A stretch of 64,000 bases of DNA from Bacteroidia bacterium (GTDB taxonomy: Bacteria > Bacteroidota > Bacteroidia > Flavobacteriales > Schleiferiaceae): the NCBI GenBank assembly GCA_030424545.1, contig JAUHWL010000006.1, positions 144,388 through 208,387 of the forward strand, given 5' to 3'. Below the pieces are notes generated by a model, which worked only from the letters and a program-made list of their open reading frames with translations, did not search any database and was not told where the DNA came from. Position numbers and translations under genes: made by a program. Below, piece after piece: positions 45,430-54,116 of this stretch (the first letter of the stretch is position 1; every line of letters begins with the position of its first letter).

Positions 45430-46224
45430 TTAGTCTTTAAAGCGTTCACCACCAACTTTCTCGGGTGTAGCTTGTTCTTCTAATAAAAGATTCAACTCTC
45501 TTTCTTTAATAAACAAGTCGTAACAATTAAGTAGGCTCATTAAAAATTCGTAATCGTTTATTGTATTTATTCTGCTGTTGGCGTATTTGCAATAAAACAT
45601 AAATGCTTCCAATTCGTCTTTTTGCAAGCCCGTTAAGTTCGTAATGATGTCTCTGTTGTTTCCTTCTTTTAATTTTTGCTTGTAGTAGTCTTGTGCATAA
45701 AGCTCACGCAGTTGCTCCAATTGTTTGGCTCTGTTAGAAAACATGTAGTATAAAAAATCTACTGGGTTGCCCAAAGTTGGTTTTGGCGATTGCCGCATTT
45801 CCAGCTCGCTGTTACTCGGTATTAAGGGCTTTTCAAGCGTCATAGGTTTTGGGTTGTTGGAGTGTATGAGATACTCTTTTACACTTACCTCATCCAACAA
45901 ATAATTTCTTTTTTTAAGCTTTATAATCAGGTTATCTGGCTCAGTACCCGTAATTTCATGGTAATAAAATTGAAAGCTAACGTTAGAGAAAATTAGGGTG
46001 TCACCAATGTTGCCTTCTACCATAAACTCGCCAATGCTATTGCTTACCGTACCCGAATAAGAACGCTTATTAATCACGTGCGTATTGGGCACCAAATAGA
46101 GGCTATCGGAAGTGACTACCGTGCCGTAAATAGTTACGCCTTTTGTTTGCGCGTAGCCATCTACGGTTAAAAAACACGCCAAGAGTAGTGCAACAAATAT
46201 TTTTAAAAATCGATTTTTCAACAA
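45430..46224 (-). CDS. Carboxypeptidase-regulatory-like domain exported protein
   Basis: 264 residues with signal peptide (to about DGYAQ, residue 25). The CarboxypepD_reg-like beta-sandwich is TIYGTVVTSDSLYLVPNTHV followed by NSIGEFMVEGNIGDTLIFSNVSF and the strand YHEITGT, as at the N-terminus of TonB-dependent receptors, but no barrel follows. The C-terminal 120 residues are helical with Asn/Glu-rich text (NRAKQLEQLRELYAQDYYKQKL). Function unknown. Its stop is 1 bp from the LysM gene stop (convergent). Confidence 0.75.
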   Translation of the reverse strand: MLKNRFLKIFVALLLACFLTVDGYAQTKGVTIYGTVVTSDSLYLVPNTHVINKRSYSGTVSNSIGEFMVEGNIGDTLIFSNVSFQFYYHEITGTEPDNLIIKLKKRNYLLDEVSVKEYLIHSNNPKPMTLEKPLIPSNSELEMRQSPKPTLGNPVDFLYYMFSNRAKQLEQLRELYAQDYYKQKLKEGNNRDIITNLTGLQKDELEAFMFYCKYANSRINTINDYEFLMSLLNCYDLFIKERELNLLLEEQATPEKVGGERFKD

Positions 46225-46274
46225 GAATTCTTCTTCATTAATTAACGAAATTCGCGAGCCTAAACTAAGGAAAC

Positions 46275-47963
46275 ATGTCAGACGATAAAAAGATCATTTT
46301 TTCAATGGTTGGAGTGAGCAAAGTCCTTCCAAACAACAATAAGACCATTCTTAAAAATATTTACTTAAGTTTTTATTATGGTGCAAAAATCGGCATACTG
46401 GGTTTAAACGGCTCTGGTAAAAGTACATTGCTTAAAATTATTGCCGGCTTAGAAAAAAATTACCGTGGCGATGTGGTTTTCTCGCCCGGATATACCGTGG
46501 GTTACTTGGCGCAAGAGCCAGAATTAGACGATACCAAAACGGTTTTAGAAGTTGTAAAAGAAGGCGCGGCAAAAACGGTTGCCTTGCTAGATGAGTACAA
46601 CAAAATAAACGACCAATTTGGTTTGCCTGAGGTTTATGAAAATGCCGAGAAGATGGAGAAACTCATGAACAGGCAAGCCGTGTTGCAAGATGAAATTGAT
46701 GCGAGCAATGCTTGGGAATTAGAAACCATGCTGAATCGAGCCATGGATGCATTGAATTGTCCCGATAGTGATACTCCAGTAAAAATACTTTCAGGTGGAG
46801 AAAGAAGAAGAGTTGCTTTGTGCAGATTATTGATACAAAATCCCGATATTTTATTACTTGATGAGCCTACCAACCACTTGGATGCCGAAAGTATTTTGTG
46901 GTTAGAGCAACACTTGCAGCAGTATAAAGGAACTGTAATTGCCGTAACGCACGATAGATATTTCTTAGACAATGTGGCCGGTTGGATACTTGAATTAGAC
47001 CGTGGCGAAGGCATACCTTGGCAAGGAAATTATAGCAGCTGGCTAGAGCAAAAAACCAAACGCATGGCGCAAGAAGAAAAGCAAGCCAGCAAGCGCAGAA
47101 AATCTTTAGAGCATGAATTGGAGTGGGTGAGGATGAATCCGAAAGGACGCCAATCTAAATCGAAAGCTAGGTTAAATAACTACGAGAAAATGCTTGGCGA
47201 AGAGCAAAAAGAAAAAGAAGCTAAGCTTGAAATTTACATTCCACCAGGACCGCGTTTGGGAACCAATGTGATTAATGCCGAAGGCGTAAGAAAACAGTTT
47301 GGCGATAAATTATTGTATGATGATTTAAACTTTAAACTTCCGCCTGCCGGTATTGTGGGGATTATTGGCCCCAATGGTGCAGGTAAAACAACCATTTTTA
47401 AAATGATGCTTGGTTTAGAAAAACCCGATGCAGGAAAATTTGAGGTGGGCGATACTGTAAAAATTTCTTACGTAGACCAGAGCCACGAAAAAATTAAACC
47501 AGAAAGTACCATTTATGAAATTATTGCAGATGGCCAAGAGCAGTTTGAATTGGGCGGACAAATTGTAAACTCTAGAGCATACTTAAGCCGATTTAATTTT
47601 GCGGGTGCAGATCAAAGCAAAAAAGTAGGCGTACTCTCTGGTGGAGAACGCAACCGTTTGCATTTGGCCATGGCGCTAAAAGAAGGCGGAAATGTTCTAC
47701 TGCTTGATGAGCCAACCAACGATTTGGACATAAACACTTTGCGCGCTTTAGAAGAAGCACTTGATAATTTTGCGGGTTGTGCTGTAATTATTAGCCACGA
47801 CCGTTGGTTTTTAGACCGCGTGTGCACGCATATTCTTGCGTTTGAAGGAGACTCTGTAGTTTACCCGTTTGAAGGTTCTTTCTCTGATTATGAAGAAAAC
47901 AAGAAGAAACGTTTGGGCAATGTAGAACCGAAGAAATTTAGATATAAAAAGTTGATTAAGTAA
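46275..47963 (+). CDS. ettA: Energy-dependent translational throttle protein EttA (ABC-F)
   Basis: 562 residues. Two ABC cassettes without membrane domains: GLNGSGKST at residues 43-51, LSGGERRRVALCRLL and LLLDEPTNHLDAESI, then GPNGAGKTT near 365, LSGGERNRLHLAMAL and LLLDEPTNDLDINTL. An inter-domain linker and the arm segment (KRMAQEEKQASKRRKSLEHE) are present. EttA binds the ribosomal E-site and gates the first elongation step by ATP level. Length matches E. coli EttA (555). Confidence 0.94.
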   Translation: MSDDKKIIFSMVGVSKVLPNNNKTILKNIYLSFYYGAKIGILGLNGSGKSTLLKIIAGLEKNYRGDVVFSPGYTVGYLAQEPELDDTKTVLEVVKEGAAKTVALLDEYNKINDQFGLPEVYENAEKMEKLMNRQAVLQDEIDASNAWELETMLNRAMDALNCPDSDTPVKILSGGERRRVALCRLLIQNPDILLLDEPTNHLDAESILWLEQHLQQYKGTVIAVTHDRYFLDNVAGWILELDRGEGIPWQGNYSSWLEQKTKRMAQEEKQASKRRKSLEHELEWVRMNPKGRQSKSKARLNNYEKMLGEEQKEKEAKLEIYIPPGPRLGTNVINAEGVRKQFGDKLLYDDLNFKLPPAGIVGIIGPNGAGKTTIFKMMLGLEKPDAGKFEVGDTVKISYVDQSHEKIKPESTIYEIIADGQEQFELGGQIVNSRAYLSRFNFAGADQSKKVGVLSGGERNRLHLAMALKEGGNVLLLDEPTNDLDINTLRALEEALDNFAGCAVIISHDRWFLDRVCTHILAFEGDSVVYPFEGSFSDYEENKKKRLGNVEPKKFRYKKLIK

Positions 47964-47968
47964 AAAAG

Positions 47969-47993
47969 AATGGTCGCGAAAGCGGCCATTTTT
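47969..47993 (+). terminator. Terminator after ettA
   Basis: AATGGTCGC-GAAA-GCGGCCATT followed by TTTA, a 9-bp stem with one T-G pair and a GAAA tetraloop, 6 bp after the ettA stop. Confidence 0.8.
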
Positions 47994-48102
47994 AGTGTAG
48001 ATAAATAAGTCTTTTTTAAGATGTTGCTTCTGGTTATATTGGTTTTAATAAATAATGCTATGAGTGCCAATTACAATCTACCTGAAATGAAGCGCAATTG
48101 AT

Positions 48103-49632
48103 ATGTTGAAATACAGAATTATTTTCTTTTTTCTACTGGTAATGGTAAGCGGTTCGGGACAAAACCCTGTGCGCAATCATGATTTTAATGAAGTAAGATT
48201 AGGAAATGGGCAAATTGGGTTATATGCATCTAGTTTTGAGGTTTTTAATGAGTGGTATTGGCATAGAGCAAGCAATGGTGAAATAAATCCTGCTCCTGGT
48301 TCAGTACATGATACAGCATGTTACCTTAACCCGTTATATGGCGGATGTCCTGGAATGACTACAAATAACTCAACTTTAAGTCTTTTTACCCCGAATCCCT
48401 ATGAAGGAAATGGATATGGGGTTCTTAGCATTTTTGTAAATCCCTTACTATACCAGGGCAGCGCTACAACTAGTATTGTTTTAAACCGCTTAACAGATGT
48501 TTTAAAGAAAGATACAACGTACTGTACAGAAATGTCTGTGCAATTTATGGATGGAAAAGCGGGAGGGTATTCATGTTTTACCCATAATGGCTTGGGCATG
48601 CATTTTCGGCAAGATAGTGCTTTACCATCTTCAAGGCCATGGTACGATGGCATTCTGCCTCAGGTTTTTGGCTTTGGGTACATTACCAATACAAACCATT
48701 GGCGCAAATTAAAAGGTAGTTTTACTGCAGATGGTACCGAAGAATATACGCTGATTGGTAATTTTAATCCGTTAAGTTCTCCCCCTTTGAATATTAGAAC
48801 TAATCCAGTTTGTGATTCTTTTGGTTTTGTGTTTTTTGATGCTGTTTACGTGTACAATTGCAACGACACTCTTTTTTCGGTACACCAAAAAGACACCACG
48901 GTTTGTTATGGCCAACCCGTTACCCTAAGCCCAACCCGCAAAGGGTTTAAGCTGCAAGACAGCACCATAACCTACCACTGGCAAGCGCCTAGTGGTACAA
49001 CTAGTACAACAGATACTTTTTTTATAGCCACAGAGCCGGGCAGCTACACCGTAGAAATTGAAATTAACAAACGGTTTACAAGCAGCACCACGTTTTATGT
49101 AAACTGGGTAGAAAAAGAACCGGACAGTACTTTGCTAGATTCTGCCTATCGTATTTGCGTGGGCAAAAACATCCCGTTAAGCGTACCCCGTTATACTGGG
49201 GCAAAATATATTTGGAGCAACGGAGATTCAACAGCAACCACTTTGTATAACACACCCGGCAACCATTTTGTAGAAATAACCACACCCTGCTGGCAACACC
49301 AAGAATATTTTACCCTAGAGCAAGACCCCTGCGAAATACGTTTGTTTGTGCCCAATGCTTTTACCCCAAACGGAGACGGAAACAATGATTACTTTCAGTT
49401 TTACGGGCCAGAAGAACCCATAAAATTATGGGTGTTTGACCGTTGGGGTAAAACAGTTTACTTCAACGCCAATTACAAAAACAACTGGGATGGCACCTAC
49501 AACGGAAGTTTTTTGCCCACAGGCAGCTATAGTTACTTAATTGAGTACAATTATGTAAACCCCAATGCATCACAGCAAAACCTAGAAGGTAGCATTAGGC
49601 AAGAACGCGGTCTGGTTACCCTTTTGCCGTAA
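48103..49632 (+). CDS. Gliding-motility-type C-terminal (T9SS type B) secreted protein
   Basis: 509 residues with signal peptide (to about SGSGQ, residue 21). The N-terminal half is a beta-sandwich like that of OmpA-associated cargo proteins (NPVRNHDFNEVRLGNGQIGL). Two Ig-like segments lie at about 270-410 (QKDTTVCYGQPVTLSP, YRICVGKNIPLSVPRY). The C-terminal CHU_C domain is FVPNAFTPNGDGNNDYFQFY...WGKTVYF, ending LVTLLP. A surface or secreted role via T9SS is well supported; the ligand is unknown. Confidence 0.87.
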   Translation: MLKYRIIFFFLLVMVSGSGQNPVRNHDFNEVRLGNGQIGLYASSFEVFNEWYWHRASNGEINPAPGSVHDTACYLNPLYGGCPGMTTNNSTLSLFTPNPYEGNGYGVLSIFVNPLLYQGSATTSIVLNRLTDVLKKDTTYCTEMSVQFMDGKAGGYSCFTHNGLGMHFRQDSALPSSRPWYDGILPQVFGFGYITNTNHWRKLKGSFTADGTEEYTLIGNFNPLSSPPLNIRTNPVCDSFGFVFFDAVYVYNCNDTLFSVHQKDTTVCYGQPVTLSPTRKGFKLQDSTITYHWQAPSGTTSTTDTFFIATEPGSYTVEIEINKRFTSSTTFYVNWVEKEPDSTLLDSAYRICVGKNIPLSVPRYTGAKYIWSNGDSTATTLYNTPGNHFVEITTPCWQHQEYFTLEQDPCEIRLFVPNAFTPNGDGNNDYFQFYGPEEPIKLWVFDRWGKTVYFNANYKNNWDGTYNGSFLPTGSYSYLIEYNYVNPNASQQNLEGSIRQERGLVTLLP

Positions 49633-49650
49633 TAAAACAAAAAACCTTTT

Positions 49651-50115
49651 TTATTTAGCAGATGGGCGCGTTAGAATAGAAAACAACAAGCCGCCCGTGA
49701 TTAAACTCAACACAAAAGCTGCAGGAATAATAAGCTGTGTATTTGAAAGCAGATTTACAGCATCAGTATAAATGTTGGCTTCTAGCTGAGCATGAGAAAT
49801 TACATCTGCAGTTAAATCTGTTGTGTTTTTAGGTTTTAAAATCAGAAAAGTATCTATGCTCCAATATACAACTGCGGCCATAGCAGCATGTGTAAATTGC
49901 AAGCCGAACCGTTTACCATCTGTAAATTTATAATTGGCCAATTTATAGGCATGCAATAGATTGCAGCCAAATAGCACCAACCACCAAACGGCAACAAGCA
50001 AAGGCAATATAAAAGTATTATCAAAATTAAACCAGAGAAAACCAGTTAGGGCTAACAATGATCCTGTAAGAAGGCCATTTAAAGCAGAATGTGATATTCC
50101 TTTTGTTAGTGTCAA
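49651..50115 (-). CDS. Small multi-pass membrane protein
   Basis: 154 residues. Hydrophobic segments at about 12-30 (LLTGSLLALTGFLWF), 35-54 (ILPLLVAVWWLVLFGCNLL), 76-92 and 127-147 (LIIPAAFVLSLITGGLLFSIL) predict four membrane helices. No family is recognised. It lies 81 bp downstream of the M15 peptidase gene on the same strand, so membership in the same transcript is uncertain. A holin-like role could be imagined from the company but nothing in the sequence proves it. Confidence 0.6.
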   Translation of the reverse strand: MTLTKGISHSALNGLLTGSLLALTGFLWFNFDNTFILPLLVAVWWLVLFGCNLLHAYKLANYKFTDGKRFGLQFTHAAMAAVVYWSIDTFLILKPKNTTDLTADVISHAQLEANIYTDAVNLLSNTQLIIPAAFVLSLITGGLLFSILTRPSAK

Positions 50116-50196
50116 ACGATGTAAAAACGGTGTGTGTTAAAACGAAAAGGCAGCAAATATATTGCTGCCAAATCAAGAATTAAAATTTTATTTTAT

Positions 50197-50988
50197 TTAA
50201 ATGCCTGCGGCTTGCACGTGCATCCAATCAAAGTTGCGTTCTCGTCCTAAACTAACCCAACCTTCGGCTTCCCAAATTTGCCACCAAGCGTCATATTCTG
50301 GTTTTGCAAAGCTGGCTTTATCTCTTCCCCATTTTAATTGGTTTCTGCCGGGATCAAAATCAAAAGCTACTCCCCAACTATGCATGCTCCATTTGGTGCC
50401 GCCTCTAATGGGCCTTTTGTTGTAGCAACCGCCAAACACGTTTAGTTTTAGGGCATCAATTTTAGCTTGGCCATAATGGTTAAGCACGTTGGTAAGTACT
50501 TTAACGGCACTGTCTGCAACGTTTTTGTGGCATAAGGTAGAGGTAACCTTGGAGTAAGGTTTCCACGCCAACTTCATATCGTACGGAAATTGGATACGTA
50601 CAAGGTTTGAGTTTCCCGGTGGGCCATAAAACTGATCGAAAGCAGGCGTATAAGATTTTGGCCAGCCATGTGGGTTACTTGTTGCTCTGTCCTCGGGGCG
50701 CCATAACGAACGCATTTTGCCGTGCTCTTTGTAATATAAATATTGGTCTACAGCTTCTGCGGTAGAAGGCCCCCAACGCCCATCTATTTTGCCTGTTTCT
50801 ATTTGCAATGCTTTACAGGCCAATTGCAAGCAGCCAATAATTTTTCTTTCCAATCCCCAGCTTTGGTCAAGGCCCGGATATTTGGCTAAAGCGGCTTGAG
50901 ATTTCGGGCCGAAATCGCCATCTATTTTACCCGTGTATAAGCCTGCATCTTTTAAAATTTGCTGGGCAATTTTGGTTCTGTTGTTCAT
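50197..50988 (-). CDS. M15-type peptidase with N-terminal peptidoglycan-binding repeats, no signal peptide
   Basis: 263 residues. Two PG-binding-type repeats: GLYTGKIDGDFGPKSQAALA (residues 17-36) and IETGKIDGRWGPSTAEAV (63-80). The peptidase domain has H203 and D210 (HSWGVAFDFDP) and D254/H257 (DWMHVQ), the metal-binding pattern of the VanY/endolysin-type M15 carboxypeptidases and endopeptidases. No signal peptide is present (starts MNNRTKIAQQILKDAG). This is as in phage endolysins, which need a separate route to the wall. It lies 17 bp downstream of the patatin gene. Confidence 0.85.
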   Translation of the reverse strand: MNNRTKIAQQILKDAGLYTGKIDGDFGPKSQAALAKYPGLDQSWGLERKIIGCLQLACKALQIETGKIDGRWGPSTAEAVDQYLYYKEHGKMRSLWRPEDRATSNPHGWPKSYTPAFDQFYGPPGNSNLVRIQFPYDMKLAWKPYSKVTSTLCHKNVADSAVKVLTNVLNHYGQAKIDALKLNVFGGCYNKRPIRGGTKWSMHSWGVAFDFDPGRNQLKWGRDKASFAKPEYDAWWQIWEAEGWVSLGRERNFDWMHVQAAGI

Positions 50989-51005
50989 GTTTTGTTGTGG
51001 TTGAT

Positions 51006-52043
51006 TTAATGGTTTTCTATTAGTTTATCTACAATTTCATCTAATTCTTTTTTATAATGTTCTATAGAGGCAACACCATCTTGGTACAGCGCTTTTAAAT
51101 TATCTACACTTCCATTGTCCATGGCATTATCTGCCTGCTTGAGTATTGGTTCTAAGCGGTAGTAGTTAGATTTGTTTTCTTCTGTTAATGTGTTGAAAAT
51201 TTGTCGCACTTGGTAGCTAACGGTTTCCGCATTTCCACTCATCATTACATCAATCAATGGTTTTATCCATTTTATCATGCCTGCATCTTTAAAGTCTTTG
51301 TAGAGCATGGCTTCTTTTTGAGTTCCCGTTCCAACTGAGACGATAATCATATCTTTTGCAGTGGGTAATTTGGGTTTGTTTTTGTCTTTTAAGAGCTTGC
51401 TAAAATCTAGTGTACGTGCCTCGGCATAGGCACAAAGCGTTGGGTTGTTGGCAAACACACCACCATCTATTAGGGCATAGGGCGTACCAAAAATTGATTT
51501 TACACGTGCAGGTTCAAAATACGTAGGTGCGGCCGAAGTAGCTCGAGCTACATCTTTCACATAAAAGTCAAAATCGTCTGTGGTAGCATCGGCACTTGTG
51601 AAAAAATGCGCCTTTCTGTTTCTAATATCATAGCTTGTAATTAAGCAAGGTTTTTTAAGTTGGCTCAGTTTTACATCAGTAAAATAATCTTCTAAGGCTT
51701 CAATCAATTCTGCCGCGTCATATTTCTCATCGTTTATGCCGCCTAAGCTTTTTAGTTTTTGTTTAAAAGAAACATCAAAAATTTCGTCACCACGTTCTAA
51801 GTATAAGTTGAGCGAATCTTTGGCGGTAAACTTGTAATTGCCTTTTGCATCGGGTATTAAATATGTGCAGGCTAAAATCCCCCCGGTACTGGTTCCGGCA
51901 ATAAAATCAAAATACTCGCCAATGCTTGCGTTTTTGTTGCCAGTTTTTTGTTTTATTTTTTTTTCTAGATAGGCGATCATTGTGCCAGACATAATGCCGC
52001 GAATCCCTCCTCCATCAACAGATAATATTCTAATTTTTTTCAT
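51006..52043 (-). CDS. Patatin-like phospholipase
   Basis: 345 residues, no signal peptide. The patatin motifs are intact: oxyanion loop DGGGIRG (residues 10-16), nucleophile Ser52 in GTSTG, and Asp193 of the dyad in DGGVFANNP. The overall type (GGG near the N-terminus, no N-terminal extension) resembles the soluble patatin group that includes CapV-like effectors. No CD-NTase or other signal-generating gene is nearby, so a CBASS role is not supported. Expected activity is hydrolysis of phospholipid acyl esters. Confidence 0.9.
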   Translation of the reverse strand: MKKIRILSVDGGGIRGIMSGTMIAYLEKKIKQKTGNKNASIGEYFDFIAGTSTGGILACTYLIPDAKGNYKFTAKDSLNLYLERGDEIFDVSFKQKLKSLGGINDEKYDAAELIEALEDYFTDVKLSQLKKPCLITSYDIRNRKAHFFTSADATTDDFDFYVKDVARATSAAPTYFEPARVKSIFGTPYALIDGGVFANNPTLCAYAEARTLDFSKLLKDKNKPKLPTAKDMIIVSVGTGTQKEAMLYKDFKDAGMIKWIKPLIDVMMSGNAETVSYQVRQIFNTLTEENKSNYYRLEPILKQADNAMDNGSVDNLKALYQDGVASIEHYKKELDEIVDKLIENH

Positions 52044-52164
52044 GGTTTAGTGATTTTAATATTTATATGGTAACAAGGTACTAAGAATGTTCTAAATTTT
52101 TCACTAACCAATTTTTAGTTGGCATAAGTCATGCTATTTTTGGCAATCAGATTTTTAAGACAAA

Positions 52165-52749
52165 ATGGAAAACAAAAATTCTTATTTCGCGCATGAAACA
52201 GCCGTTGTTGATGTTCCTTGTACCATAGGCAACAACACTAAGATTTGGCATTTTTCTCACATCATGCAGGGTTGCGTAATTGGCGAAGGATGTAATATTG
52301 GTCAGAACGTAGTTATTTCTCCTGATGTTGTTTTGGGAAATAATGTAAAAATTCAAAACAATGTTTCGGTTTATACAGGTGTTACCTGCGAGGATGATGT
52401 TTTTTTAGGACCTAGCTGTGTGTTTACCAATATTACCAATCCCAGAAGTGGCGTGGTAAGAAAAGGAGAATATCAAAAAACAACAGTAAAAAAAGGAGCG
52501 AGCATTGGCGCAAACGCAACCATTGTTTGCGGACATGACATTGGCCGTTTTGCATTTGTTGGTGCAGGCGCGGTTGTTACCAAACATATTCCAGATTATG
52601 CCTTGGTTGTAGGCAACCCCGCAAAGCAAATGGGGTGGATGAGTGAATATGGCCACCGCTTAAATTTTGATGAGTATAATAAGGCAGTTTGCCCAGAAGG
52701 TGGAGAAACTTATATTTTAGAAAACAATACGGTAAGAAAACAAGTTTAG
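52165..52749 (+). CDS. Hexapeptide-repeat N-acetyltransferase, WbpD/WlbB-like
   Basis: 194 residues. Left-handed beta-helix hexapeptide repeats cover residues about 10-150 (CTIGNNTKIWHFSHIMQGCV, VVLGNNVKIQNNVSVYTGV), with KTTVKKGASIGANATIVCG as the family signature. The family acetylates the 3-amino group of UDP-2-acetamido-3-amino-2,3-dideoxy-glucuronate for O-antigen. It stands alone here, divergent from the patatin operon. A sugar nucleotide role is likely; the exact substrate is inferred. Confidence 0.87.
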   Translation: MENKNSYFAHETAVVDVPCTIGNNTKIWHFSHIMQGCVIGEGCNIGQNVVISPDVVLGNNVKIQNNVSVYTGVTCEDDVFLGPSCVFTNITNPRSGVVRKGEYQKTTVKKGASIGANATIVCGHDIGRFAFVGAGAVVTKHIPDYALVVGNPAKQMGWMSEYGHRLNFDEYNKAVCPEGGETYILENNTVRKQV

Positions 52750-52853
52750 TGGTTGTGAATGTTCTCTTAAAATAACAACAAATAGAAGGTGGGTTTACTG
52801 GTTAAAGGTAAATTCGCTGAGTTTTTGAATAATGAAATTTTAAATACAATAAA

Positions 52854-53996
52854 ATGCTGGCAGGAGTAAAAACAGAAAACCTAAAATTAATAGAAGAAAG
52901 CGCAAGAGACTTTGCCGAAAGAGTAATCCGTCCGAATGTAATGGAGTGGGATGAAGCGCAATTTTTCCCCGTAGATGTAATGAAACAAATGGGTGAACTT
53001 GGCTTTTTGGGCGTACTTGTACCAGAAGCATATGGTGGTGCCGGATTTGGTTACCAAGAGTATATTACAGTAATAAAAGAAATAGCAAAAGTTTGTGGGA
53101 GTATAGGTTTAAGCGTTGCCGCGCATAACTCTTTGTGCACAGGCCACATCATGTATTTTGGTAACGAGGAGCAGAAAAAACGTTGGTTACCAAAATTAGC
53201 CACAGGCCAATGGATTGGTGCATGGGGCCTAACCGAAACAGGAACCGGCTCTGATGCTGGTGGCATGGCCACAACAGCTGTTAGAGATGGAGATTACTGG
53301 GTTATTAACGGCTCTAAAAACTTTATTACCCATGCCATTAGCGGTGATGTTGCAGTGGTTATGGTTAGAACCGGTGCCAAAGGCGATAGCCACGGAATGA
53401 CTGCCTTTGTGATTGAAAAAGGCACACCAGGCTTTAGTAGTGGTAAAAAAGAAAACAAATTAGGTATGCGCGCAAGCGAAACGGCTTGTTTGTTTTTTGA
53501 AAATTGCCGTGTACACAAAGACAATATACTGGGCGAAGTAGGGGATGGTTTTGTACAAGCCTTAAAAGTGCTTGATGGCGGAAGAATTTCTATTGCCGCA
53601 CTTAGCTTAGGTATTGCAGAAGGTGCTTATGCTGCAGCGTTAGAGTACAGCAAGGAGCGCGAACAATTCGGACAACCCATTAGTAATTTCCAATCTATAG
53701 CATTTAAATTGGCCGATATGGCAACCAAAATACACGGTGCCGAATTAATGATTAGAAATGCCGGAAGCATTAAAGATGCCAACGAGAAAGTAACCTTAGA
53801 AAGCGCCATGGCAAAATTATATGCCAGCGAAATTTGCGTTCAAGTAGCCGAAGAAGGCGTGCAAATACACGGTGGTTACGGATACACCAAAGATTACCCA
53901 GCAGAGAAATTCTGGCGCGATAGTAAACTTTGCACCATTGGCGAAGGAACATCAGAAATACAAAAACTTGTTATTTCTCGGAATTTGTTGAAATAA
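52854..53996 (+). CDS. Acyl-CoA dehydrogenase
   Basis: 380 residues. FAD-dependent oxidation of acyl-CoA to enoyl-CoA. Visible features: WGLTETGTGSDAGGMATTA (FAD/substrate loop), VNG-type strand WVINGSKNFITHA, YSKEREQFGQPISNFQ, and the C-terminal IGEGTSEIQ, which includes the catalytic Glu typical of short-chain (butyryl-type) enzymes. Chain-length preference cannot be read with certainty. A terminator related to that of the spacer after the giant LamG protein lies 25 bp past the stop. Confidence 0.95.
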   Translation: MLAGVKTENLKLIEESARDFAERVIRPNVMEWDEAQFFPVDVMKQMGELGFLGVLVPEAYGGAGFGYQEYITVIKEIAKVCGSIGLSVAAHNSLCTGHIMYFGNEEQKKRWLPKLATGQWIGAWGLTETGTGSDAGGMATTAVRDGDYWVINGSKNFITHAISGDVAVVMVRTGAKGDSHGMTAFVIEKGTPGFSSGKKENKLGMRASETACLFFENCRVHKDNILGEVGDGFVQALKVLDGGRISIAALSLGIAEGAYAAALEYSKEREQFGQPISNFQSIAFKLADMATKIHGAELMIRNAGSIKDANEKVTLESAMAKLYASEICVQVAEEGVQIHGGYGYTKDYPAEKFWRDSKLCTIGEGTSEIQKLVISRNLLK

Positions 53997-54021
53997 AATT
54001 TTAATTAGAATATTTCTAAAT

Positions 54022-54049
54022 CGCCTCGCATTTATGCGGGGCGTTTTTG
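54022..54049 (+). terminator. Terminator after acyl-CoA dehydrogenase
   Basis: CGCCTCGCA-TTTA-TGCGGGGCG followed by TTTTTGT, a 9-bp stem with one T-G pair. The sequence from 54001 (TTAATTAGAATATTTCTAAA) through the hairpin reappears, slightly degenerate, at 58625-58672. Confidence 0.85.
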
Positions 54050-54074
54050 TTTTGTAAGGTGTTTTGTTATTTTG
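54047..54074 (+). promoter_or_regulatory. Possible promoter of the giant LamG protein gene
   Basis: TTG at 54047-54049 (within the T tract of the preceding terminator), 18-bp spacer, then TATTTTG at 54068-54074, one base short of TAnnTTTG. A transcript from here would start about 35 bases before the presumed AUA/AUU start of the LamG gene. Confidence 0.4.
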
Positions 54075-54116
54075 GTCGACTTTTCATTTTTATAAAACTC
54101 ATTCTGTAGGAATAAA

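Noticed and set aside
49651..50988. Prophage remnant
   Set aside because: Only an endolysin-like peptidase and a small membrane protein are present; no structural, integrase or terminase genes and no att-like repeats.
51006..52043. CBASS defence system built on the patatin
   Set aside because: No CD-NTase, Cap2/Cap3 or similar gene is near; a patatin alone is not enough.
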